Part shown: positions 26,764 to 35,895 of the stretch, one piece after another
Position numbering within the stretch: the stretch's first letter is position 1
Layout: each line of letters begins with the position of its first letter
Source of the DNA: Anoxybacillus mongoliensis
Lineage (GTDB): Bacteria > Bacillota > Bacilli > Bacillales > Anoxybacillaceae
Length of the DNA: 64,000 nucleotides
NCBI RefSeq assembly: GCF_014201515.1
Contig: NZ_JACHEQ010000006.1
Location: 95,170 to 159,169 of the forward strand
Direction: 5' to 3'
The notes under the pieces: model-generated
Told to the model about the DNA's origin: nothing
Seen by the model: only the letters and a program-made list of their open reading frames with translations
Databases searched by the model: none
Translations under genes and position numbers: made by a program

Positions 26764-28278
26764 ATGTCTTTACCAAAGTCATCTCAATCGTATTGGCTAC
26801 AAACAACAATGATTCCGTCTTTTCCATCTTTGACGCAACCGCTTGAAACAGATGTAGCGATTATTGGTGGAGGAATAACAGGCATTACAACCGCTTATTT
26901 GCTCGCTAAACAAGGCGTGCGTGTCGCCGTCATCGAAGCAGACCGGCTATGTCACGGTACAACAGGGCATACGACCGCAAAAATTACCGCCCAGCATGAT
27001 CTCATTTATCATGAACTAATTGCCCACTTCGGAGAAGAAAATGCTCGCCATTATTACGAAGCAAACGAAAAAGCGCTGCAATCGATGTTACAAACGATAA
27101 AAAAACACGATATTCCTTGCGATTTATCGCTAGAAGACGCGTACATATATACAACGGAAGAAACACAATTACATATGCTTGAGGCGGAATGGAAAGCGTA
27201 TGAAACGCTCGGCATCGACGGGGCATATGTCGATCAACTTTCGCTTCCTTTTTCCGTCCAAGGTGCAGTCATGATGCGCAACCAAGCGCAATTTCATCCG
27301 CTCCATTATTTAAAAACATTAGTGGAGCTCGCGGTCGAACATGGGGCATCTTTTTACGAACAAACTGTTGCACAACATATCGAGACAGCCCATCGCCCGA
27401 TTGTACAAACGAAAAATGGCGCAACGATCACGTGCGACACGGTTGTCATTTGTACCCACTTTCCGTTTTTTGACCCTGCTTTTTACTTTGCACGCTTGCA
27501 TGCAGAACGATCGTACGTTATTGCAGTCGAGTCACACGAACGACTGCAAGGCATGTATTTAAGCGCAAATGAACCAAAGCGATCTCTTCGCTGCACAACG
27601 ATGGACGGCAAGCCGCTTCTTCTAATCGGTGGCGAGTCGCATAAAGTCGGACAAGGGATCAACATGATTCAACACTATGAAGCGTTACAAGCATTTTGTG
27701 AACATACGTTCGGTTTATCACATGTGCTATATCGTTGGTCGGCGCAAGATCTCATCACGCTAGACAATCTTCCATACATCGGTCCCGTTCGCACAGGTCT
27801 TCCACACATTCTTGTCGCGACAGGGTATCGAAAATGGGGCATGACGACAAGCACGGTCGCTGCTCATCTGTTAACCGATTTAGCATTACAAAAAGAAAAC
27901 CGTTACGCTCAACTGTTTACTCCATCACGATTTATCGCTGATCCGTCGCTCAATCACTTGCTGACGGAAGGAATCGATGTCGCAAAACATTTCTTGATCG
28001 GAAAGCTTGAATACGCCATTCGTACCCCCCGCGACATATTGCGTGGAGAAGGGGCTGTGGTCAATGTAGGAGGAAAACGAGCTGGTGCTTATCGCGACGA
28101 TGACGGCACACTTTATGTCGTCGATACGACGTGTACACATATGGGATGTGAACTCGAATGGAACAATAGCGAGCGGTCATGGGACTGTCCATGTCACGGT
28201 TCACGTTTTTGTTTTACTGGAAAAGTGTTAGAGGGACCAGCCATCAAACCGCTTCAACAGCTGAAAGGGGATGAATAA
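26764..28278 (+). CDS. FAD-dependent oxidoreductase with C-terminal Rieske domain (YhfW-like)
   Basis: The protein has 504 residues. The N-terminal DAO-type flavoprotein has the FAD motif VAIIGGGITGITTAYLLA near residue 30. The C-terminal Rieske 2Fe-2S domain has CTHMGC and CPCHGSRF as cluster ligands (about 453-475). It resembles Bacillus YhfW, whose substrate is unknown. The ATG at 26764 is chosen because GGAGG lies just upstream; the frame open before it is not family sequence. Its stop codon shares one base with the start of the germination operon (TAATG), so it is translationally coupled to a spore germinant receptor, an unusual pairing. Confidence 0.9.
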   Translation: MSLPKSSQSYWLQTTMIPSFPSLTQPLETDVAIIGGGITGITTAYLLAKQGVRVAVIEADRLCHGTTGHTTAKITAQHDLIYHELIAHFGEENARHYYEANEKALQSMLQTIKKHDIPCDLSLEDAYIYTTEETQLHMLEAEWKAYETLGIDGAYVDQLSLPFSVQGAVMMRNQAQFHPLHYLKTLVELAVEHGASFYEQTVAQHIETAHRPIVQTKNGATITCDTVVICTHFPFFDPAFYFARLHAERSYVIAVESHERLQGMYLSANEPKRSLRCTTMDGKPLLLIGGESHKVGQGINMIQHYEALQAFCEHTFGLSHVLYRWSAQDLITLDNLPYIGPVRTGLPHILVATGYRKWGMTTSTVAAHLLTDLALQKENRYAQLFTPSRFIADPSLNHLLTEGIDVAKHFLIGKLEYAIRTPRDILRGEGAVVNVGGKRAGAYRDDDGTLYVVDTTCTHMGCELEWNNSERSWDCPCHGSRFCFTGKVLEGPAIKPLQQLKGDE

Positions 28279-29744
28279 TGAACGGCACTCAACAACTATT
28301 GGCCCATTCGCTCGATGCGAATGAACAAACGTTGCGTGACTATTTTACAAAAACGCCTGATCTTGTATATTGCCATCTACTCATTGGTGAACCGAAAAAA
28401 CGGGCGTTGCTTGTATATCTCAACACACTTGTTGATAAAAACTCAATCAACAATAACGTGATTAGCCCACTTTTATTTGAAACGAGACAAATAAATACAA
28501 TTGCTGATATTCAATTGCCAATCGGGGCAAAATCATATGCGACAATATGGGAACATGTTATTCAGCGCGTGTTTCAAGGGGAAACAGCACTATTTCTAGA
28601 CGGCGACGACCACGTATTACTACTCGACACGCAAGGATGGCCACAACGCGCCATTGCGGAACCGCAAATTGAATCGTCTTTGAAAGGGTCGCACCAAGGG
28701 TTTATTGAAACGTACGAAAAAAACATCGCACTCATTCGTCGCTATTTGCCGCATCAACAATTAAAAGTTGAAACAACGACCGTTGGTAGAAGAGGACATA
28801 CCTCTGTCGCACTGTTATATTTAGAAGACGTGACTCACCCAGAGGTGTTACAAGAATTGAAAGATCGAATCGAACAAGTCGATGTCGACACAATTGTCAA
28901 TACGGGCGAGCTGATGCAACATATTGAGGATAATCCGTTCTCGCCATTTCCACAATTTTTATTAACTGAACGTCCCGATGCAGCGGTGAGCAATTTACTA
29001 CAAGGGCGCATCGTGATCGTCGTTGACCACTCACCTAGCGTCATGATTGGACCAATGACATTTATTACGTTTTTTCAAACAGTCGACGATTACAGTACGC
29101 GTTGGATGATCGCGTCGTTTTTACGACTTTTGCGCTTGCTTGCCTTTTTTATGGCCATTTTTTTACCATCCGCTTATATTGCGGCACTTTCGTTTCATTA
29201 TGAAATTATCCCGCTCAATTTATTGTTAACGATTGGTGAATCGCGCGAACGCGTCCCGCTTCCGCCACTTTTAGAAGCTGTGTTAATGGAGCTTGCGATT
29301 GAAATGTTACGTGAAGCAGGGTTGCGTTTACCTGCACCAATTGGGCAAACGGTCGGCATCGTTGGAGGTGTTGTCATCGGGCAAGCTGCTGTTCAAGCTG
29401 GTATCGTTAGCAACATTATGGTCGTCATCGTTTCACTGACAGCCATTGCCTCATTTATTATTCCAAATCCGGATATGTCGGAATCGATTCGTTTATTGCG
29501 CTTTCCAATGATGATTGCTGCTTCTTTATTTGGTTTAGTTGGAATGGTCATCGGTTTCATGCTTATTATCGGTCATCTCATTTCGTTAGAGTCACTTGGC
29601 ACACCTGAAGGGAGTCCATTCGCTCCTGCACGATTGCGCGACTGGAAAGATACGATTTTACGCTTTCCGCTTTGGATGATGCGCACGCGACCATTATCCG
29701 CTCGTCCGACACAACTGACGAGACAAAAAAAATTCCGTAAATAA
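28278..29744 (+). CDS. Spore germinant receptor A subunit (GerA family)
   Basis: A subunit of an inner-spore-membrane nutrient receptor, of 488 residues. A large N-terminal soluble region includes LPIGAKSYATIWEHVIQ and ETTTVGRRGHTSVALLYLEDV. It is followed by about five membrane segments (from residue 285) with the conserved PSAYIAALSFHYEIIPLNLL stretch. It is the first of three genes with A, B and C types in order, overlapping the Rieske protein gene by one base and abutting the B gene. Which nutrient it senses cannot be told. Confidence 0.95.
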   Translation: MNGTQQLLAHSLDANEQTLRDYFTKTPDLVYCHLLIGEPKKRALLVYLNTLVDKNSINNNVISPLLFETRQINTIADIQLPIGAKSYATIWEHVIQRVFQGETALFLDGDDHVLLLDTQGWPQRAIAEPQIESSLKGSHQGFIETYEKNIALIRRYLPHQQLKVETTTVGRRGHTSVALLYLEDVTHPEVLQELKDRIEQVDVDTIVNTGELMQHIEDNPFSPFPQFLLTERPDAAVSNLLQGRIVIVVDHSPSVMIGPMTFITFFQTVDDYSTRWMIASFLRLLRLLAFFMAIFLPSAYIAALSFHYEIIPLNLLLTIGESRERVPLPPLLEAVLMELAIEMLREAGLRLPAPIGQTVGIVGGVVIGQAAVQAGIVSNIMVVIVSLTAIASFIIPNPDMSESIRLLRFPMMIAASLFGLVGMVIGFMLIIGHLISLESLGTPEGSPFAPARLRDWKDTILRFPLWMMRTRPLSARPTQLTRQKKFRK

Positions 29745-29753
29745 GTGGTGCTT

Positions 29754-30854
29754 ATGAAACGATATGAATTTAACGAAATCACGATAATGCAATATATTTT
29801 TCTCATCTCGGGCGCACAAATCGGTATCGGCATTTTATCGCTTCCAGCCCAGCTTGCTGATATTGCCAACACGGACGGATGGATCGCTATTATTATTGGG
29901 TGGCTTATTTCTATCATCGCAAGTACGATCATTATAAAAACGATGGCGAAGCATCCACAAGACACGATTTTCGATCTTTCTCGTCGCTATTTTGGAAGGA
30001 TATTTGGGACATTAATCCATCTTGCTTTTGTCGCTTACGCTTTATTAGCGTCTATGACTGTCGTTTTTACCGCCATTCATATTACACAAGTATGGATTTT
30101 ACCAAATACACCAAACTATCTTATTATGATTTTATTTATGCTACCGGGCTTTTTAATTACGCGAAACGGCGTACGCGTCCTAGCGCGCTACGCGGAATTC
30201 GTCTTTTACTTAACGCTTTGGATGCCCATTCTTATTGCGATACCGTTACAGAAAGGGACGATTTTATATATGCTCCCTATTTTAAAAGAAGGATGGGCAC
30301 CGATTTTTCAAGCGGTAAAAACAACAGTTTTATCGTTTTTAGGCTTTGAATTAGCGTTCGTGTTTTACCCGTTTTTAAAAGAAAAAAAACATGCGATCAA
30401 AGCGATGGTCATTGCCAACAGTATCTCTGCTTTTACTTTTTTATTAATTACAGTCACCTGTTTTATTTTCTTTAGTCCTGATGAAACGCCTTCGCTTATT
30501 TGGCCGACGTTGTCGCTATTGAAAACGATTGAATTTTCATTTATTGAACGGTTTGAAGTGATTTTTTTATCTTTTTACTTGTTTGTCATGTCAACGACAG
30601 GCATCCCATATATTTTCACAACTGTTTTTGGCGTTAGTCAACTATTTGGAAAAAAAGATCATACGATCGTACTTATTATTGCGGTTTGTGCATTTATTTT
30701 GACGTCTTTTTTATACACCCCGTCGTTTTCTCATATTCAAACGATGGGATCGTGGTGGGAGCGATACGGTTTATGGGGAGCTTATATTTTTCCTATCTTC
30801 TTGTTTATTTATGTTTCCATGGCGCAATGGTTTCAAGGAGGAAAAAAGAAATGA
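29754..30854 (+). CDS. Spore germinant receptor B subunit (GerAB permease-like)
   Basis: Integral membrane subunit of the amino acid/polyamine transporter fold that holds the germinant-binding site. About 366 residues and ten helices, opening ITIMQYIFLISGAQIGIGILSLP, which is typical of the family. The ATG at 29754 is preferred, though GTG 29745 and 29748 are in frame directly after the A-subunit stop. The ribosome site is weak, which suggests coupling to the A gene. Its stop overlaps the C-subunit start by four bases. Confidence 0.92.
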   Translation: MKRYEFNEITIMQYIFLISGAQIGIGILSLPAQLADIANTDGWIAIIIGWLISIIASTIIIKTMAKHPQDTIFDLSRRYFGRIFGTLIHLAFVAYALLASMTVVFTAIHITQVWILPNTPNYLIMILFMLPGFLITRNGVRVLARYAEFVFYLTLWMPILIAIPLQKGTILYMLPILKEGWAPIFQAVKTTVLSFLGFELAFVFYPFLKEKKHAIKAMVIANSISAFTFLLITVTCFIFFSPDETPSLIWPTLSLLKTIEFSFIERFEVIFLSFYLFVMSTTGIPYIFTTVFGVSQLFGKKDHTIVLIIAVCAFILTSFLYTPSFSHIQTMGSWWERYGLWGAYIFPIFLFIYVSMAQWFQGGKKK

Positions 30855-31945
30855 AAAAATATATGTACGTCTTCCTCTGTTTTCTTTTCACAACTGGATG
30901 TAGTGCAAAAACACAACTAGATGACCTCACACTCGCATTGACTGTCGGATTGGATACAGGGAAAAATGGAAAATTACTTATCTATTCTGTTAGCCCGGTG
31001 TTTAATAAAGAGGCTAAAAACATTTACGAAGTCATTCGTACATTAGGAGTAACACCACGGGACGGACGTTCAAAAGCAAACGCCTTTGCCTCAGGGAAAA
31101 TTGTTGGAGGAAAAGCTCAAAACATCATTGTCAGTAAAACATTTGCGAAAACACATGATATGTTTTCGTATTTAGACGTGTTTTATCGCGATCCAAAAAA
31201 TTCAACAACAGCAAATTTCATCGTTTTTGACGGTCCGTTAAAAGATGTCATGTACATTCGTCTTGACGATAAACCGCGTCTATCTGTGGCTATTCGGGAT
31301 GTGTTATTAACAGCACATAAAAGTAAACAAACAACAAAAATCAATTTACTTGAGTTTCGACGTTTATCGCTTGATCGCGCTCAAACGCCGTTTGCCCCGA
31401 TTTTAAGAGTGCATAAAGGGGATTTAATCGCAGGAGGGATCGCCTTATTTAATAAACAACGAAAGTATGTCGGCTCATTATCACAAAAAGAAAGTCCGTA
31501 TTTTGCGATATTAAACAAAAATATTAAACCTGCGACATCGCTTACACTTGCTATAAAGGGTCTAACAAAACAAAAAGAATACGTAAGCATTTCGATTGAA
31601 AAGGGTGATTTTTCATATAAACCGTCGTTTCAAAATGGGATGTTTCGCTTTGACGTTCATATACATCTAGGTGCCATTTTGACCGAAACGACGACACATA
31701 TTGCTATGAAAAAAGAAAAGAAAAAACTCGAACAATTGCTCGCAAAAGAAATACAAAAACAACTTGAAGCGATCGTGAAAAAAATGCAAACATATGAAGT
31801 CGATCCGATCGGATTTGGTTTGTATGCCCGCGCTTACGAATACAAACCGTTTCAAAAACAAAAAAGCTGGTCAAAGGCTTTTGCGAAAGCGGAAATTAAC
31901 ATTCACCCAACAGTTGAAATCATTAGCTACGGTGTGCTTCAATAA
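30851..31945 (+). CDS. Spore germinant receptor C subunit (GerAC lipoprotein)
   Basis: Lipid-anchored subunit of the receptor, of 364 residues starting MKKYMYVFLCFLFTTGC. The lipobox cysteine is residue 17. GGAGG lies upstream of ATG 30851, which overlaps the B gene stop by four bases (ATGA). The longer frame from 30686 lies inside the B gene and is ignored. C-subunit features such as DDLTLALTVGLD and IVGGKAQNIIVSKTFA are seen. It completes a standard A-B-C operon. Confidence 0.93.
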   Translation: MKKYMYVFLCFLFTTGCSAKTQLDDLTLALTVGLDTGKNGKLLIYSVSPVFNKEAKNIYEVIRTLGVTPRDGRSKANAFASGKIVGGKAQNIIVSKTFAKTHDMFSYLDVFYRDPKNSTTANFIVFDGPLKDVMYIRLDDKPRLSVAIRDVLLTAHKSKQTTKINLLEFRRLSLDRAQTPFAPILRVHKGDLIAGGIALFNKQRKYVGSLSQKESPYFAILNKNIKPATSLTLAIKGLTKQKEYVSISIEKGDFSYKPSFQNGMFRFDVHIHLGAILTETTTHIAMKKEKKKLEQLLAKEIQKQLEAIVKKMQTYEVDPIGFGLYARAYEYKPFQKQKSWSKAFAKAEINIHPTVEIISYGVLQ

Positions 31946-31949
31946 AAGG

Positions 31950-31978
31950 TTGCTGAACATAAAGCGATCGTTCATAAT
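31950..31978 (+). promoter_or_regulatory. Candidate sigma-A promoter of potABCD
   Basis: TTGCTG (31950-31955), 17-base spacer, CATAAT (31973-31978), about 40 bases before potA. It gives the polyamine operon its own promoter, apart from the germination operon. Confidence 0.6.
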
Positions 31979-32016
31979 GGACTTAAAAAATGGATAAATG
32001 AGGTGGGAAAAACAAA

Positions 32017-33072
32017 ATGGACGATCGCGTCATCATTCGCTTTAACCATGTCACAAAACAATACGATAATGATCTTCCTGTGCTCGATGACGTCAGTTTT
32101 GAAATGGAGCGCGGTAAATTTTATACACTTCTCGGTCCCTCTGGTTGCGGAAAAACAACGATTCTCCGCTTAATTGCTGGATTTATCGAACCAACAAAAG
32201 GCGATATTTATTTTCATGGAAAACGGATGAACAATGTTCCAGCAAATAAACGGCAAGTGAATACAGTATTTCAAGATTATGCACTTTTCCCTCACTTAAA
32301 CGTATTTGAAAACGTCGCTTTTGGCTTACGTATCAAAAAAATAGGAAAGGAAGACATTGAACGAAAAGTAAAAGAAGCACTTCGCTTCGTCAACTTAGAA
32401 GGATACGAACAACGTGCGATTCATGAAATGTCAGGAGGACAGCGACAACGTGTTGCCATCGCCCGCGCGATCGTCAATGAACCGGATGTGCTGTTACTAG
32501 ATGAACCGCTATCAGCGCTTGATTTAAAACTTCGAACAGAAATGCAATATGAGTTGCGCGAATTGCAACGAAGACTTGGCATTACGTTTATTTTCGTTAC
32601 CCACGATCAAGAAGAAGCTCTTGCGATGTCGGATGAAATTTTCGTGTTAAATAAAGGAAAAATTGAGCAACGCGGTACACCGAAAGATATTTATGATGAG
32701 CCTGTGAACCGTTTCGTCGCTGATTTTATCGGGGAATCAAATATCATTACCGGAACGATGATCGATGATTTTGTTGTGGAATTTGCTAATCAACAATTTG
32801 CGTGCATCGATCGCGGTTTTGCGAAAAACGAACGCGTCGACATTGTTATTCGTCCTGAAGATTTAGAGTTAACAACTGTTGAGCGTGGCAAATTGCGTGT
32901 GCGCGTTGATTCTGTTTTATTCCGTGGCGTGCATTATGAGCTTTGTTGTTACGATACGTATGGAAATGAGTGGCTCGTTCACTCGACAAAAAAGGCGGAT
33001 ATCGGGGAAGAAATTGGCCTCCATTTTGAGCCAGAAGCTATTCATGTTATGAAGCGGAGTGGGGGTGAATAA
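32017..33072 (+). CDS. potA: Spermidine/putrescine ABC transporter ATPase PotA
   Basis: ATPase driving polyamine import. The protein has 351 residues. Walker A is GPSGCGKTT at 40-48, the signature is EMSGGQRQR, Walker B is [12 protein letters not shown], and a C-terminal TOBE regulatory domain follows residue 235. GAGGTGGG precedes the ATG. It is the first of four genes, potA-B-C-D, in the standard order. Polyamines help stabilise nucleic acids, which fits a thermophile. Confidence 0.96.
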   Translation: MDDRVIIRFNHVTKQYDNDLPVLDDVSFEMERGKFYTLLGPSGCGKTTILRLIAGFIEPTKGDIYFHGKRMNNVPANKRQVNTVFQDYALFPHLNVFENVAFGLRIKKIGKEDIERKVKEALRFVNLEGYEQRAIHEMSGGQRQRVAIARAIVNEPDVLLLDEPLSALDLKLRTEMQYELRELQRRLGITFIFVTHDQEEALAMSDEIFVLNKGKIEQRGTPKDIYDEPVNRFVADFIGESNIITGTMIDDFVVEFANQQFACIDRGFAKNERVDIVIRPEDLELTTVERGKLRVRVDSVLFRGVHYELCCYDTYGNEWLVHSTKKADIGEEIGLHFEPEAIHVMKRSGGE

Positions 33073-33073
33073 T

Positions 33074-33871
33074 ATGCGCCGATATGCTTATGCCATCCCC
33101 TATTGGTTGTGGATCGGGTTGTTCGTTGTTGCACCGATTATTCTTATTATTTATTATTCTTTTTTCGATATTGAAGGCCATTTCTCGCTCGTTAACTATG
33201 AAACTTTTTTCACACCTGTTTATTTACGAATGACGGTTAATTCGTTTTGGTATGCATTTCTAATCACAGCATGTTCACTCCTTATTGCATACCCAACCGC
33301 TTATTTGTTAACAAAAACGAAGCATAAGCAGTTATGGCTGTTGCTTATTATTTTGCCAACATGGGTCAATTTATTGCTAAAAGCGTACGCTTTTCTTGGA
33401 TTGTTCGGCACGTATGGGGCAGTCAATGCGCTATTTGAGGCGATTGGAATTGGAACGAAACAACTATTGTTTACGGACTTTAGTTTTGTTTTTGTATCTG
33501 TTTATATTTTTATTCCGTTTATGATTTTGCCGATTTTTAATGCACTTGAAAAATTGAATCCTTCTTTGATCGATGCAGCGCGCGACTTAGGAGCGAGCGA
33601 ATGGACGACATTCCGTCGCGTCATTTTTCCGCTTACGCTCGATGGTGTCAAAGCAGGGTGTCAAGCGGTGTTCATTCCGTCGCTTTCGCTCTTTATGTTG
33701 ACAAGATTAATCGCTGGAAACCGCGTTATTACGCTTGGCACTGCGGTTGAGCAACATTTTCTCGTGACGCAAAACTGGGGAATGGGGGCGACAATCGCTG
33801 TCTTTTTAATGATCGCCATGGCTAGCATTATGGCGTTAACAGGAAATAAAAAATGGGGGGTGAGACAATGA
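33074..33871 (+). CDS. potB: Spermidine/putrescine ABC transporter permease PotB
   Basis: One of two membrane subunits, of 265 residues and six helices, with the EAA-type loop SLIDAARDLGASEWTTFRRV (about 167-186) that docks on PotA. ATG 33074 with GGGGGTGA upstream is preferred to an in-frame start at 33059 inside potA. It lies one base after the potA stop and overlaps potC by four bases. Confidence 0.95.
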   Translation: MRRYAYAIPYWLWIGLFVVAPIILIIYYSFFDIEGHFSLVNYETFFTPVYLRMTVNSFWYAFLITACSLLIAYPTAYLLTKTKHKQLWLLLIILPTWVNLLLKAYAFLGLFGTYGAVNALFEAIGIGTKQLLFTDFSFVFVSVYIFIPFMILPIFNALEKLNPSLIDAARDLGASEWTTFRRVIFPLTLDGVKAGCQAVFIPSLSLFMLTRLIAGNRVITLGTAVEQHFLVTQNWGMGATIAVFLMIAMASIMALTGNKKWGVRQ

Positions 33872-34647
33872 AATTTTCTCGCCTCTATTTAACTTTTATA
33901 TTTTTCGTATTATACATGCCTATTTTTTATTTAATTTATTACTCGTTTAATAGTGGCGGGACGATGCATCATTTCGAATCATTTACTCTTGACTGGTATA
34001 AAGAAGTGTTTGCTGATACACGCTTGCTTATTATCGTTTTGCATACAATGATTATCGCCTTATTATCGTCATCACTTGCGACAATCATTGGCGTGTTTGG
34101 CGCTATTACCATTTATTATGCAAAACATCGTTGGAAACAAACGTTGCTTACGCTAAATAACGTTTTAATCGTCAGCCCTGACGTCATTATTGGGGCATCG
34201 TTTCTGATCTTATTTACGATTGCTGGCATCCAGCTTGGATTTACGTCTGTCTTATTGTCTCATATTGCTTTCAGCATTCCGATTGTCGTATTAATGGTGT
34301 TGCCAAAGCTGCAGGAAATGAGCCCGACGTTGATTGATGCAGCACGCGATTTAGGGGCAAATGAGTGGAACATATTAACAAAAGTCATCCTTCCGTACAT
34401 TACACCTGGCATTTTTGCTGGCTTTTTCATGGCGCTCACGTACTCGCTTGATGACTTTGCGGTCACGTTTTTCGTGACAGGGAACGGCTTTTCGACGTTG
34501 TCTGTGGAAATTTATTCGCGGGCACGACAAGGGATTTCGTTATCCGTTAACGCTTTATCTACCCTTCTTTTCTTATTTACGCTTGTTCTCGTTGTTGTGT
34601 ATTACGTCATCACACAACGCGCTAGCGCTAAGGGGGGACAAAAATGA
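33868..34647 (+). CDS. potC: Spermidine/putrescine ABC transporter permease PotC
   Basis: Second permease subunit, of 259 residues and six helices, with the docking loop TLIDAARDLGANEWNILTKV. ATG 33868 overlaps the potB stop as ATGA and has GGGGGTGAG upstream. Its own stop overlaps the potD start by four bases, so all three downstream genes are translationally coupled. Confidence 0.95.
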   Translation: MKFSRLYLTFIFFVLYMPIFYLIYYSFNSGGTMHHFESFTLDWYKEVFADTRLLIIVLHTMIIALLSSSLATIIGVFGAITIYYAKHRWKQTLLTLNNVLIVSPDVIIGASFLILFTIAGIQLGFTSVLLSHIAFSIPIVVLMVLPKLQEMSPTLIDAARDLGANEWNILTKVILPYITPGIFAGFFMALTYSLDDFAVTFFVTGNGFSTLSVEIYSRARQGISLSVNALSTLLFLFTLVLVVVYYVITQRASAKGGQK

Positions 34648-35717
34648 AAAAAATATCATCACTTTTTTTGCTCGTTTGGCTCATTGCTTTTAGTTTGCTT
34701 TATGTCACAAAAACGATCGAATCGTCCAAAGGGTATGGGGGAGCTAATACGTTAACGATTTATAACTGGGGCGACTATATTGACCCTGCGCTCATTAAAA
34801 AATTTGAAAAAGAAACGGGTCTCAAAGTCATTTACCAAACATTTGATTCGAATGAAGCGATGATGACAAAAATTTCCCAAGGTGGCACAACATTCGATGT
34901 CGCTGTTCCGTCAGAATACGCCATCAGCAAAATGAAAGAGGAAGGGTTGTTACTTCCGATCAATCATTCAAAAATCCCAAACTTGCGCTATATTGATGAG
35001 CGTTTTCTTGACTTATCGTTTGATCCAGGCAATGAATATTCCATTCCTTACTTTTGGGGAACGGTCGGCATCGTCTACAATCGTGCCCTACTCGGTGGAA
35101 AAGAAATAACGAGTTGGAACGATTTATGGGACCCTGCATTTAAAAATCAAATTTTACTTATTGATGGTGCACGCGAAATTATGGGCATGGCGCTAAATAG
35201 TCTACATTATTCACTTAACGATACGAACAAAACACATTTACTACAAGCAAAACAAAAACTTGATCAGCTAACACCAAACGTCAAAGCGATTGTCGGTGAC
35301 GAAATTAAAATGCTGCTTGCGAACGAAGAAGCCGCGATCGGCATCGTTTGGTCGGGCGATGCAGCAGAAATTATGTGGGAAAACGAACGGCTTGATTACG
35401 TGATCCCAAAAGAAGGAACAAATTTATGGTTTGATAATATGGTCATTCCAAAGACAGCGAAAAACATTGAAGGTGCTCATCAATTTATTAACTTTATGCT
35501 TGACCCGAAAAACGCGGCTCAAAACGCGGAATACGTCGGCTACTCGACACCAAATAAAAAAGCGCTTGAATACTTACCGAAAGAGATAGTGGAAGACGAA
35601 CGTTTTTATCCAAGCGAACAGCTTGCTGATAAACTTGAAGTATATGAAAATCTCGGTAAAAGCATGCTTGCATATTACAATGAATTGTTTTTACAGTTTA
35701 AAATGCATCGCAAATAA
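34644..35717 (+). CDS. potD: Spermidine/putrescine-binding protein PotD
   Basis: Extracellular polyamine receptor of 357 residues: after the leader come LTIYNWGDYIDPALIKKFEK and a two-lobed binding fold with TFDVAVPSEYAI and IPYFWGTVGIVYN segments typical of PotD/F. The leader MKKISSLFLLVWLIAFSLLYVTK is hydrophobic but has no cysteine, so the usual lipobox of Gram-positive binding proteins is missing. The protein is either anchored by an uncleaved N-terminal helix or released. It is the last gene of the operon, before a strong terminator. Confidence 0.95.
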   Translation: MKKISSLFLLVWLIAFSLLYVTKTIESSKGYGGANTLTIYNWGDYIDPALIKKFEKETGLKVIYQTFDSNEAMMTKISQGGTTFDVAVPSEYAISKMKEEGLLLPINHSKIPNLRYIDERFLDLSFDPGNEYSIPYFWGTVGIVYNRALLGGKEITSWNDLWDPAFKNQILLIDGAREIMGMALNSLHYSLNDTNKTHLLQAKQKLDQLTPNVKAIVGDEIKMLLANEEAAIGIVWSGDAAEIMWENERLDYVIPKEGTNLWFDNMVIPKTAKNIEGAHQFINFMLDPKNAAQNAEYVGYSTPNKKALEYLPKEIVEDERFYPSEQLADKLEVYENLGKSMLAYYNELFLQFKMHRK

Positions 35718-35748
35718 GGGTATGGGTTTTTCGCCATACCCTTATATT
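35716..35748 (+). terminator. Terminator after potD
   Basis: Stem AAGGGTATGG / CCATACCCTT (35716-35743) with an 8-base loop, followed by an AT-rich tract. Confidence 0.85.
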
Positions 35749-35844
35749 ATTTTAGAAAATTTTTTTATTTACTTCATTTACTCATTCGTTTAAAATGGTT
35801 ACTTGTGAAACCTATTTATTTAATATAAGATTGGTTTCATTAAG

Positions 35845-35859
35845 AAAATACAGAAAATA
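35845..35859. promoter_or_regulatory. Possible CodY box upstream of dtpT
   Basis: AAAATACAGAAAATA matches 11 of 15 positions of the CodY motif AATTTTCWGAAAATT. Peptide transporters of this type are CodY targets in related bacteria, but in such AT-rich DNA (35745-35895) chance matches are frequent. Confidence 0.3.
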
Positions 35860-35895
35860 AAAATTATTATTTTAAAAAATGAAAGGGGTTTCGTT

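Noticed and set aside
35745-35895. Riboswitch or small RNA upstream of dtpT
   Set aside because: Region is simply AT-rich, with no stable paired structure or known motif that I can see.
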